Shown piece by piece: positions 8,673 to 16,210 of a stretch of DNA of 64,000 nt. Under the pieces are notes generated by a model that saw only the letters and a list, made by a program, of their open reading frames with translations, was not told where the DNA came from and made no database searches. A program made the translations under genes and the position numbers. The stretch spans positions 1 to 64,000 of the forward strand of contig CALSLN010000023.1 of NCBI GenBank assembly GCA_943787205.1. Direction: 5' to 3'. The DNA comes from an uncultured Rhodospirillaceae bacterium (GTDB lineage: Bacteria > Pseudomonadota > Alphaproteobacteria > Rhodospirillales > Rhodospirillaceae). Numbering within the stretch: the first letter of the stretch is position 1; each line of letters opens with the position of its first letter.

Positions 8673-10181
8673 TTAATCGTCGTGAAGTTCGACCAGATGG
8701 TACATGAGGCGATCATTCATGGGCTGCCATGTTTTAACCCGCTTATGAACGGCGTCTAGGCCCACGACGGGGAACAGAAAAAGTGACTGGGCTACGTCAT
8801 GATAATATTTCACGACTTGCCGGGTGAGACGGTTTCGTTCTGCGATGTCCATCGTGATTTCGGCTTTATCGATAACAGGTTGAATCACCGGATCGCAAAA
8901 CCAGGGCCCCGGCCCGGTGCAGGCATGATTGGTGTTGAGCAGCGGCTGCAAGGCATCAGCGTAGCGGTTGGTGAAATCCATAAGAAAGCCATCCCCTTCC
9001 AACTGCCCCAGTATCGTGCGCTGCAACAGTTGCGGATAGGTGATCAGCCTTACCTCCATCTTCATCCCGACTTTCAAGACGTCAGATGTGATTTGCTGCA
9101 GGATGGCGGTGTCGTTTGGCAGAATTCCTGCTAGAGATTCGATGACAAAGGATACGCCGTCTTCGTATCCGGCCTCGACGAGTAAGGCGCGGGCTTTGTC
9201 AGGGTCGTAGGGGTAAGGCTTAACGTCCGGTGCATAGCCAACGGCAGCCGGCGTGGCGCCTTGCCCTGCGGGCCCAACTAATCCAGCCAGAAGAATCTCA
9301 GTAATGATGTCTTTGTTTATCGCGTAATTAAAGGCTTGCCTGACCCGCATGTCGCGAAAGGGGGAGTCCGCATCGTTCGACTTCAGGGCGAAAACCAAAA
9401 TACGGCTAGGGTTGCGCAGCACGGTGCGGTGGCCGTTCAGCGCCAGCATATCAATTTGGTCTGTGCTGATCACGGTCGCGACATCGATCTGTCCCGTCTC
9501 GAGCGCTTGTATGCGGGCCGAGGCATCAGGAACGAAATAGGCTTCCATCTTGTCGATCTTCGGTGGACGCCAAGAGTCGCGATTGGCCGACAATGTCACT
9601 TTCTCCGGCTCCCAGGTGTCAACGACGAACGGACCGCTCCCGATTGGTTCAGTCACCAAACCCGCGAGGCCAACATTTTGAACATGACCTCCAGGCGCGA
9701 TGAACAAGGCGGAGAGGTAGGCTGGTAGAACTGCGTTCGGTTTCAGCGTGTGAAACGCCACAGTGAGTTCGTCAATGACTTCAACAAGCGGATAAAACTT
9801 CTCCTGACGAGACCAATAGACGGCATTGATCGGATCGTTGCGCATGAGATCAAAGACGATTTTCACGGACTGGGCTGTGACGGGTTCGCCGTTCGAGAAT
9901 TTTACATTCGGCCTTAGTTTGAAATGCCATTCTAGGTCGTTCACGGCCTGCCAGGACTCCGCCAACTGAGGAATAATATTGCCCTCATTGTCTATGTCGG
10001 TCAGGCGGTCATAAATGGCCGTCCAGAAAAAAGTCGGTGTGGTGCCGATCGTGGAAAATGGATTGCCCTTGCTTGGCGGTGCCGCGCTGAGAGCAATACG
10101 GAATGTGGACTCTGCATGTACGGTGCTAGAGCCGAGCAATCCAGCGATGAGTATTGTGAGTGTGCGAGCGATGTTTTTCAT
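8673..10181 (-). CDS. ABC transporter substrate-binding protein, peptide type (SBP_bac_5), paralogue
   Basis: A second family 5 solute-binding protein of 502 residues. It has a Sec signal (MKNIARTLTILIAGLLGSS, cleavage after VHAES), a mature start RIALSAAPPSKGNPF and the signature ESWQAVNDLEWHFKLRPNVKFSNGEP. It matches the neighbour at 7134 along its whole length, pointing to tandem duplication. Start at 10181 is preferred over the longer frame because the signal peptide then begins cleanly. It is the first gene of the operon that continues with the second binding protein, the MBL hydrolase and the VOC protein. Ligand unknown; both copies keep DQIDM and RILV patches, so they may bind related ligands. 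Confidence 0.85.
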   Translation of the reverse strand: MKNIARTLTILIAGLLGSSTVHAESTFRIALSAAPPSKGNPFSTIGTTPTFFWTAIYDRLTDIDNEGNIIPQLAESWQAVNDLEWHFKLRPNVKFSNGEPVTAQSVKIVFDLMRNDPINAVYWSRQEKFYPLVEVIDELTVAFHTLKPNAVLPAYLSALFIAPGGHVQNVGLAGLVTEPIGSGPFVVDTWEPEKVTLSANRDSWRPPKIDKMEAYFVPDASARIQALETGQIDVATVISTDQIDMLALNGHRTVLRNPSRILVFALKSNDADSPFRDMRVRQAFNYAINKDIITEILLAGLVGPAGQGATPAAVGYAPDVKPYPYDPDKARALLVEAGYEDGVSFVIESLAGILPNDTAILQQITSDVLKVGMKMEVRLITYPQLLQRTILGQLEGDGFLMDFTNRYADALQPLLNTNHACTGPGPWFCDPVIQPVIDKAEITMDIAERNRLTRQVVKYYHDVAQSLFLFPVVGLDAVHKRVKTWQPMNDRLMYHLVELHDD

Positions 10182-10259
10182 GAGGTGATGGTACCCCGGT
10201 AAACAAGGCAAAAAGAAGGGGCTGATGTTCGCTGCTCGGATGCCGGGCTTACTTCACTG

Positions 10260-10646
10260 CTACTTCATCAATCCAACAACGGCGCCCATGGCGCCATACA
10301 TAAGGATGGTGTAGCCGCCATCGATGTAGAGCAGCCGTCTTGGCTGAGACGAGAACATGTAGTTGATGCCGAAGGCCGCTGCAGCCGCGACGCCGATAAT
10401 CACGCCACCACTGACATGAGCGATCATGCCAATCGTTCGGTCGAGCAGGAGGTTGATTGCAACGGCGGCGATTAGAGTATGAATGATCGCGCCACCGAAG
10501 ACTTTGACCGGCGGACCCTTTTTTTCGTCAGTCATGCCGGTGTCTTCCATCCAGGCCTTCTGGAATAGCGGACCGTACCAAAGTCCGCCGATCGCAAACC
10601 CAACGACAACGCAGATTGGAACACTCAACCAGATGAATTCGCCCAT
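10260..10646 (-). CDS. DUF1761-like membrane protein
   Basis: A 128-residue protein with about four membrane segments. The N-terminal WYGPLFQKAWMEDTGMTDE is the hallmark of DUF1761, a family of small bacterial membrane proteins without known function. The open frame continues far upstream, but ATG at 10646 follows a purine-rich GAGGGTAAAGG and gives the usual length. It is transcribed away from DUF1838 copy C, with which it shares a 180-base divergent region containing inverted repeats. Confidence 0.7.
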   Translation of the reverse strand: MGEFIWLSVPICVVVGFAIGGLWYGPLFQKAWMEDTGMTDEKKGPPVKVFGGAIIHTLIAAVAINLLLDRTIGMIAHVSGGVIIGVAAAAAFGINYMFSSQPRRLLYIDGGYTILMYGAMGAVVGLMK

Positions 10647-10722
10647 GACCTTTACCCTCGATTGATTCGTGATGAGGCAGCCTAGCCGAATCGGCCGGAG
10701 TGGGGGAAGGGCCCCATAAGAA

Positions 10723-10750
10723 AACCGCTTAGCGGTTACACCTACAGGTG
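10723..10750. promoter_or_regulatory. Two adjacent inverted repeats upstream of DUF1838 copy C
   Basis: AACCGC-TTA-GCGGTT (10723-10737) is followed at once by CACCT-AC-AGGTG (10739-10750). Both are perfect dyads in the divergent region between the DUF1761 gene and the DUF1838 C-D pair. They could be operators for either side, and no regulator can be assigned. Confidence 0.4.
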
Positions 10751-10827
10751 AACAAGGCCAGACACCTGTATTTTGCTTCAGTCCCCTTGTGTTAGCGTGG
10801 GGGGATATTTCAGAGGGAGAGAATACC

Positions 10828-11913
10828 ATGACAGATACAAGCGATGCAGCAGGGCCAAACGGCAATATTGAAGTCCGCACCGGCCTTGTGGTCGAGGATT
10901 ACGATAGTCTTGGTGGTCCGGCGACCAGCTTAAGCCGCCGTCAGGCCCTCAGTGCTAGCATGGGTGCTGGAATTGGCGCTACAGGTCTCGGCATGGCCAG
11001 CAGTGCCCATGCCACCACATCAGGCGTTAATAAGCGTATCGAAAATGCTTCACTTAAAGGCCCCTACCTCGATCTCACCACGCCAGAGGGCAACATGATT
11101 GCGATGGCGCGCATCGATTCTGATATCGATATGAAAACCACGACCTACGGCTGGTACGACGGTCTGGTCATGGGCGTTGCGCCGGGTGGGCCGATCAAAA
11201 ACATTTGTGGCTTTAAGGGCATGAGCTGCAAGCGCTTGATTCCGTATGAAGAAGGCAACGGCTATCGCAAGTTGCTGCGCGAAGTTGGTTTTTATTACGA
11301 CCTCGCGACTGGCGAGATTTTAGAAGAAATGATCAACCCCTACACCGATGAAAAAGTTCGTGTTGTGCATGTGGCCAATGATCCGTTCAACGGCATCATC
11401 CGCGATACGATCCCGCCAGGACCGGCTTACGGTGGGCTGAATGCGGTGAAGCGCGAGCCCAAGCCGTTCCACATCGACTGGCAGATCAAAGATGAGTGGT
11501 TGCTGTTCCAACGCCACATTCACCTCTACTACAAGAATGCCCTCGATCCACAAAAATGGGTGCGGGAAAGTGCAGGCCCGATGAACCGGGTGTCTGAGTT
11601 ATTCTTCCACGTGCATTCGCTCGATCAAATTCAGAACGAAGAGTTGACCCATGTGTATGGCACGGGCACCTGGGCGCGCCTTACTCCATGGTTACCGTGG
11701 ATGCTGATGGGCCAAGCCCCGGGCCATGTGGCGTATCAAACCTTCATGGGCAGCCGCCATTCGCTGGACGATATTCCTCAAGACATCGTCGAGTACACAG
11801 CGAAGAATTATCCCAAGTATCTGGAAGCACCGGACGTGTGGGAAGAACCATCCCTGTCATCCATTGAGCGCTATTCGCGCGAGCAAGAACCGGCCTTACA
11901 AGGAGGCGTATAA
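10828..11913 (+). CDS. DUF1838-family Tat-exported protein (copy C, long type)
   Basis: A 361-residue preprotein with an unusually long polar N-region of about 37 residues before the twin-arginine motif LSRRQALSASMGAG, and cleavage probably after SSAHA. The mature part repeats the long-type signature: GWYDGLVMGVAPGG, KNICGFKGM, a LREVGFYYDLATGEI segment, KWVRESAGPMNRV, TPWLPWMLMGQAPG, and the end SLSSIERYSREQEP..GGV. AGAGGGAGA before ATG 10828 fixes the start. Copy D starts immediately after its stop codon, so C and D form a translationally coupled pair. The biochemical function is unknown. Confidence 0.78.
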   Translation: MTDTSDAAGPNGNIEVRTGLVVEDYDSLGGPATSLSRRQALSASMGAGIGATGLGMASSAHATTSGVNKRIENASLKGPYLDLTTPEGNMIAMARIDSDIDMKTTTYGWYDGLVMGVAPGGPIKNICGFKGMSCKRLIPYEEGNGYRKLLREVGFYYDLATGEILEEMINPYTDEKVRVVHVANDPFNGIIRDTIPPGPAYGGLNAVKREPKPFHIDWQIKDEWLLFQRHIHLYYKNALDPQKWVRESAGPMNRVSELFFHVHSLDQIQNEELTHVYGTGTWARLTPWLPWMLMGQAPGHVAYQTFMGSRHSLDDIPQDIVEYTAKNYPKYLEAPDVWEEPSLSSIERYSREQEPALQGGV

Positions 11914-12945
11914 ATGTCTGATAAAATGACACCATTCACGGGCGGCCCCATCAATTTTTCCATTGATCGTCGCGCAGCTCTCACCGCCGGACTAGGTGCA
12001 GGCCTGGGGGCTGGGCTTGCCGTTAGTGCTCTGCCGAGTCCAGCGTCTGCCAACTTTTATGGCAGGGCGCATGAGTCATTAAAGGGCCCGACCTACGATC
12101 TGACGACGGCCTATGGCAATGTCGAAGCCTACGCCAAGATCACCTCGAACCTGGACATGACGTCCACCCACTATGGGTGGATTGATGGGCACGTCATGGG
12201 TGTTGCACCTGGCGGCCCGATCAAAACCTTTTGTGGGTTTCGTGGTCTGGGTGTCACTCGCTTGATCCCGCTTGAGGGTGAGCACGGCTATCGCCGCCTC
12301 CTCCGCGAAGTGGTGTTTTATACGGATCTGGAAACCGGTGAAATTCTCGAAGAGATGGAGAACCCCTTCACTGGCGAAAAGGTACGTGTGGTCCCGGTGG
12401 CGAATGATCCGTTCAACCGCATCATCCGTGAGTCCGAGTTGAGCCGACCAACCTTTGGCGGTTTGAACGAGGATGAAAAACTGGAACCCAAACCCTTCAT
12501 TCTCAACTGGCAGGTCTATGGCGACCGGTTGATGGCGGAGCGTCACATCAACCTCTACTACCCCAATGCGCTGGACCCCAAAAAGTGGGTGCGGGAAAGC
12601 GCCGGGCCGATGAACCAAGTCACCGAGACTTATGTGATGAACATGAGTTTGAAGGATCTTCAGAACCCCGATTTGACCACAGTCGACAGCACCACTGTGT
12701 GGGGCCGGCATACACCATGGCTGCCGTGGATGCTCATGGGTCAAGCGCCTGGGCATTGCCTGTACAGCGTGATGGCTGCAAGCATGCACTCGCTGGACGA
12801 AGCGCCAGACCCACGCATCATCGAATACATCGCTAAGAACTACACCAAGTTCTTAGATGCACCGACAGAATGGGAAGACCCTTCGTTGTCCTCTCTAGAG
12901 TGGTACGCCCGCGAGCAGGAACCGGTGCAACCGGGCGGCGTGTGA
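11914..12945 (+). CDS. DUF1838-family Tat-exported protein (copy D, long type)
   Basis: A 343-residue preprotein with the Tat motif DRRAALTAGLGAG and cleavage near ASANF. It keeps the long-type signature, with IDGHVMGVAPGG, KTFCGFRGLG, LREVVFYTDLETGEI, the ENPFTGEKVRV segment, KWVRESAGPMNQV, TPWLPWMLMGQAPG, and the end SLSSLEWYAREQEP..GGV. Its ribosome site (AAGGAGG) lies inside the last codons of copy C, encoding that protein's final Gly-Gly, so translation of D depends on C. Sequence places it closest to copy E (both have FYTDLETGEI and EEMENP). The function is unknown. Confidence 0.78.
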   Translation: MSDKMTPFTGGPINFSIDRRAALTAGLGAGLGAGLAVSALPSPASANFYGRAHESLKGPTYDLTTAYGNVEAYAKITSNLDMTSTHYGWIDGHVMGVAPGGPIKTFCGFRGLGVTRLIPLEGEHGYRRLLREVVFYTDLETGEILEEMENPFTGEKVRVVPVANDPFNRIIRESELSRPTFGGLNEDEKLEPKPFILNWQVYGDRLMAERHINLYYPNALDPKKWVRESAGPMNQVTETYVMNMSLKDLQNPDLTTVDSTTVWGRHTPWLPWMLMGQAPGHCLYSVMAASMHSLDEAPDPRIIEYIAKNYTKFLDAPTEWEDPSLSSLEWYAREQEPVQPGGV

Positions 12946-12960
12946 GTCCTATAATTTAAA

Positions 12961-12996
12961 GGGCGCGCCTTATAAGCGATTTCTATTGGTGCGCCC
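12961..12996 (+). terminator. GC-rich hairpin between DUF1838 copies D and E
   Basis: GGGCGCGCC (12961-12969) pairs with GGTGCGCCC (12988-12996) with one mismatch and an 18-base loop. No T run follows, so it could be a partial terminator, a processing site or an mRNA-stabilising stem between copies D and E. Confidence 0.4.
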
Positions 12997-13067
12997 TAGC
13001 ACTCTGCTCCTAACGTGCGGGGCGAACGCGGTAAGCCAGCAACACCTAAAAGCAAGGACGCTTAGAC

Positions 13068-14116
13068 ATGACAGACCTTATCAAACCAGACGATATCAAT
13101 GATCGTCCCTTCACCAGTCCCATGTCGTCTCGCCGCGCTGCGCTGGCTGCGGGGCTGGCCTTCACCGGTGTGCCCGCGTTGAATGCGCTAGTCGCTCCTG
13201 GGCGTGCTAATGCGGCGACAGGTTTCACGACGCCAGCCGGCGCGTCTTTGACGGGACCGACCCATGACTTAACCACTGGCCGCGGTAATGTAGATGCGTA
13301 CCTCAAGCTCACCTCAAATCTCGATATGAAGTCCACCCATTTTGGTTGGATCGAAGGGAAAGTGATGGGTGTGGCACCTGGTGGCCCGCCTAAAAGAGAT
13401 TTGTGGCTTTCGTGGTGTTGGGTGTAATCGCCTTTTGCCCTACGACGGTCCAGAGTACGGCTTCCGTCGTGTCTTGCGTGAAGTCGTGTTTTATACGGAC
13501 CTAGAGACGGGTGAAATTCTTGAAGAGATGGAAAACCCCTACACGGGCGAAAAGGTTCGGGTCGTGCCGGTGGCTAACGATCCATTCAACGCTATCTTCC
13601 GGGAAACTTGGCCAGAGGCCCCAAGCTATGGCGGGTTGAACACGGAGAAACGTGAACCCAAGCCGTTCATCCTTAACTGGAACATTATTGGCGGTAAACT
13701 GATGATGGAAATCAGCGTCCATCTCTACTATCCAAATGCGCTCGATCCAAAGATCTGGGTGCGGGAAAGCTCTGGCCCTATGAACCGGGTCACAGAGACG
13801 TTTATTTACTCAGCCTCTCTCGACGATCTGCAGAATCCAGACCTCACCACCATCCCAAGTACAGGGGCCTGGGGCCGGACAACGCCATGGCTTGCCGTGG
13901 TTGTTGATGGGGCAAGCGCCCGGACACTGCCAGTACAACTGCATGTTTGCGGATGTGAAGGGGCCGGAAGATATGCCCGATCAGAAAATCGTTGAGTATA
14001 TCGCCAAGAACTACCCGAAGTTCTTAGACGCGCCGACGGAATGGGAAGAGCCCTCACTTTCGTCGCTCGAATGGTACGCCCGCGAGCAAGAGCCTGCGCC
14101 ACCGGGCGGAGTCTAA
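13068..14116 (+). CDS. DUF1838-family Tat-exported protein (copy E, long type), two frame breaks
   Basis: A DUF1838 long-type gene split over three frames. The first part holds a Tat motif (SRRAALAAGLAF) and reads to GVAPGGP. Removing one A from AAAA at 13392-13395 restores PPKEICGFRGVG and the middle part. Removing one T from TT at 13892-13893 restores TPWLPWLLMGQAPGH and the end SLSSLEWYAREQEP..GGV. The restored protein has about 348 residues and keeps every conserved segment of copy D, so the breaks are probably sequence errors. If real, the gene is a recent pseudogene. The SUMF1-domain gene follows three bases after the stop, suggesting a shared transcript. Confidence 0.72.
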
Positions 14117-14119
14117 AAC

Positions 14120-15101
14120 TTGAGCCTTCGATTGACCCTGTCGTTTGCCGTTGCCGTCGGGTGTGCGGTGCTAGCGGGGTCAGTTCAGGCTGACTCAGTA
14201 AAAATCGGCGACGTTTTTCAAGACTGTGAATCCTGCCCAGAGATGATCGTTGTTCCGCCTGGCCAATTCATTATGGGGACAGCTGATTCGGAAGTTGGCC
14301 GGCTGCAAAATGAAGGTCCCCAACGCGAAGTGACAATTTCAAAGCCTTTCGCGATCTCACGGTATGAGGTCACGGTTGGTCAGTACAGGCAGTTCGTTAA
14401 AGACACGAACCGCGGGGGTCAGAAACAATAACTGCGTTGTGGTGACAGGCTTACGTGGTGGAGAGCCCGTGCAAAGTAAAGGCTGGGACGATCCAAATTA
14501 TGACCAGGGTGATGATCATCCCGTTGCGTGTATCAGTTGGAACGACTCCCAAGACTTCATCATGTGGCTGGCTGAAAAAACAGGAAAGTCCTATCGATTT
14601 GTAACGGAAGCCGAATGGGAATACGTGGCCCGCGCGGGATCTTCGACGCGTTATCATTTTGGCAATGATGAAAAAGACCTCTGTGACTACGCCAATGTGC
14701 CAGACCTGACAGCGAAAGCAGAAATGGCGAAGAACGAAGGGTGGTCCCCTTGGTTATATGTTGACTGCAACGACGGCTACGGCATTCAGTCTGCGCCCGT
14801 CGGATCATACAAACCAAACGCGTTCAACGTTTACGATATGCACGGCAATGTTTGGGAATGGGTGGAAGACTGTTACATCGATAACTTTAACGGAGCCCCA
14901 AAGGATGGATCAGCCAGGATGTCAGAGCGAGACTGCGATTACGTTGTTCGTGGTGGCAGTTTAAGTGCACCGGTTGCTGCTAGTCGCTCGGCCATGCGCT
15001 TCGCGGGTGTGACAGAACTCCGTGGTGCCGCAGCAGAAAAGGCACCAAAGGAATGGCACAACTTCAATCTTGGTCTACGGGTTGCCATGACTTTGGATTA
15101 A
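14120..15101 (+). CDS. Exported SUMF1/FGE-domain protein, one frame break
   Basis: A protein of about 326 residues once repaired, with a Sec signal peptide (ending near SVQADS) and a formylglycine-generating-enzyme-type fold. Visible segments are MIVVPPGQFIMGT, the EGPQREVTISKPFAISRYEVTVGQY block, YRFVTEAEWEYVARAG, VYDMHGNVWEWVEDCY, VRGGS and a final FNLGLRVAMTL. True FGE needs a C-terminal cysteine pair, and none is seen in that last segment, so a sulfatase-activating role is unlikely. Ergothioneine-type, lectin-like or accessory roles are alternatives. The frame is restored by removing one G from GGGGG at 14414-14418. TTG at 14120 follows GGCGGAG. It is the only gene besides DUF1838 in this + strand block. 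Confidence 0.72.
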
Positions 15102-15140
15102 CTCGAGTTCACGACGGATTGTTGGGTACAGCAAAAAACC

Positions 15141-15169
15141 AAGGGCCGCTCATAAAGAGCGGCCCTTTT
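15141..15169 (+). terminator. Rho-independent terminator
   Basis: AAGGGCCGCTC (15141-15151) pairs perfectly with GAGCGGCCCTT (15157-15167) across a five-base loop and runs into TTTT. It closes the transcript of DUF1838 copy E and the SUMF1-domain gene. Confidence 0.88.
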
Positions 15170-15535
15170 GTTCGCACGGACGCTAACGGGCTTAGGAACG
15201 CCGAACGAACCTGGCGGTTTTACACGGACAGAGTCAGTGACGCAAAGCAGATAATTCGCTGCCACACTAAATAAAAACCTTGCAAAATGAATCTGAAAAG
15301 ATCGGAGTAGGCGTGCCGTGCCATTTACAAAGGCATGCTAACGATTCGGGTTGTCATCACGTCTTGTGATGGTAATGCAACACACTGTTACTGCGTTGTT
15401 GTAAGTCTTGCAGAGCCAGTAGGGTGCATATTTGTTTTGTCGTTAAATGCCGAGTGTTGATTTTTTGAGCTCTCCGCTTGCTAGAGTCGAGGAGGCCCAT
15501 AAACTCTCAGTCCAAATGCTAGCCCAGGAGCGCGA
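15170..15535. other. Gene-free stretch with small dyads
   Basis: About 365 bases without a convincing gene. The frame at 15447 has no supporting composition or homology. CATCAC-GTCTT-GTGATG (15355-15371) is a perfect six-base dyad that could be an operator for the membrane protein at 15536. GTGCC...GGCAT near 15317-15335 is a weaker dyad. No tRNA or small-RNA fold was recognised. Confidence 0.4.
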
Positions 15536-16207
15536 ATGTCTATCGATCCTCATACCCTTCTGCTCTACGGCCATCTCGTTCTATTCGTGTATTGGCTTGG
15601 TCCTGATTGGGGGGTCTATGTCACGACCCATTACATCTGCAAAGCCGGGTTATCGATTGAAGAGCGACGTCGGTTCTTGGCGGCTATGCTGCGTATCGAT
15701 TTGGTTCCGCGCTCCTGTCTAATTCTTTTGTTTCCCGTTGGTCTCACCTTGGCAGATGGTTTGGGCCTGAGTCCTGTTACCGGTGTTTGGCTTGTTCCGG
15801 TCTGGCTCTTCTTTCTGGCCTGGTTGATCTTGTCCTGGGCGGTTTATCTCAACAAGGGGCCTGAAAATGGCATGACCTTTCGTAAGCTAGACAACGGCAT
15901 GCGTTGGGTTGTTGCGCCGGTTCTTGTGCTCACCGGGGCCGTGTCGCTTGTATTCGACATGGGATTCGGTTCGTCCTGGCTAGGACTCAAAGTGATGCTT
16001 TTTGGCGTGCTTATTTTTCTTGGCTTGTGGCTGCGATCATTTGTCGGTGATCTTGTACTTGGGTTTCAGCGCCTTGGCGCGGAAGGATCCACACCTGAGG
16101 TCGAAGCGATCTTTTCCGGCATGCTCAAGCGATCAAAGCCCGTGGCTTATCTGTTCTGGGGAACATCCCTGACCCTCGGGTTCCTCGGTCTCGCAAAACC
16201 GTTTTAA
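15536..16207 (+). CDS. Multi-pass membrane protein, unknown
   Basis: A 223-residue protein with about six hydrophobic segments, starting at residues 8-25 (LLYGHLVLFVYWLG), then near 60-80, 85-105, 122-145, 148-170 and 200-220. The segment YWLGPDWGVYVTTHYICK and the cytoplasmic-looking KGPENGMTFRKLDNGMRW are the only memorable motifs. The layout recalls DUF2269/CopD-like integral membrane proteins but I cannot assign it. CAGGAG a few bases before ATG 15536 supports the start. It converges on the hydrolase-fusion gene at 16211 with only three bases between the stops. Confidence 0.6.
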   Translation: MSIDPHTLLLYGHLVLFVYWLGPDWGVYVTTHYICKAGLSIEERRRFLAAMLRIDLVPRSCLILLFPVGLTLADGLGLSPVTGVWLVPVWLFFLAWLILSWAVYLNKGPENGMTFRKLDNGMRWVVAPVLVLTGAVSLVFDMGFGSSWLGLKVMLFGVLIFLGLWLRSFVGDLVLGFQRLGAEGSTPEVEAIFSGMLKRSKPVAYLFWGTSLTLGFLGLAKPF

Positions 16208-16210
16208 GAC

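Noticed and set aside
4812-12789. Similar antisense frames within DUF1838 copies B, C, D and E (for example 4812-5348 and 12079-12789)
   Set aside because: The antisense proteins resemble one another only because the sense genes are paralogues. They have no start context of their own.
13392-13893. Programmed frameshifting in DUF1838 copy E
   Set aside because: The sites are plain short runs (AAAA, TT) without slippery heptamers or a stimulatory structure, and copies B-D are unbroken. Sequence error or recent mutation is simpler.
14120-15101. True formylglycine-generating (sulfatase-maturing) enzyme
   Set aside because: The last segment lacks the catalytic cysteine pair and no sulfatase gene is in the window, so only the domain type is claimed.
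15447-15722. 91-residue frame before the membrane protein at 15536
   Set aside because: It mostly overlaps the real membrane protein gene in another frame and shows no family features.
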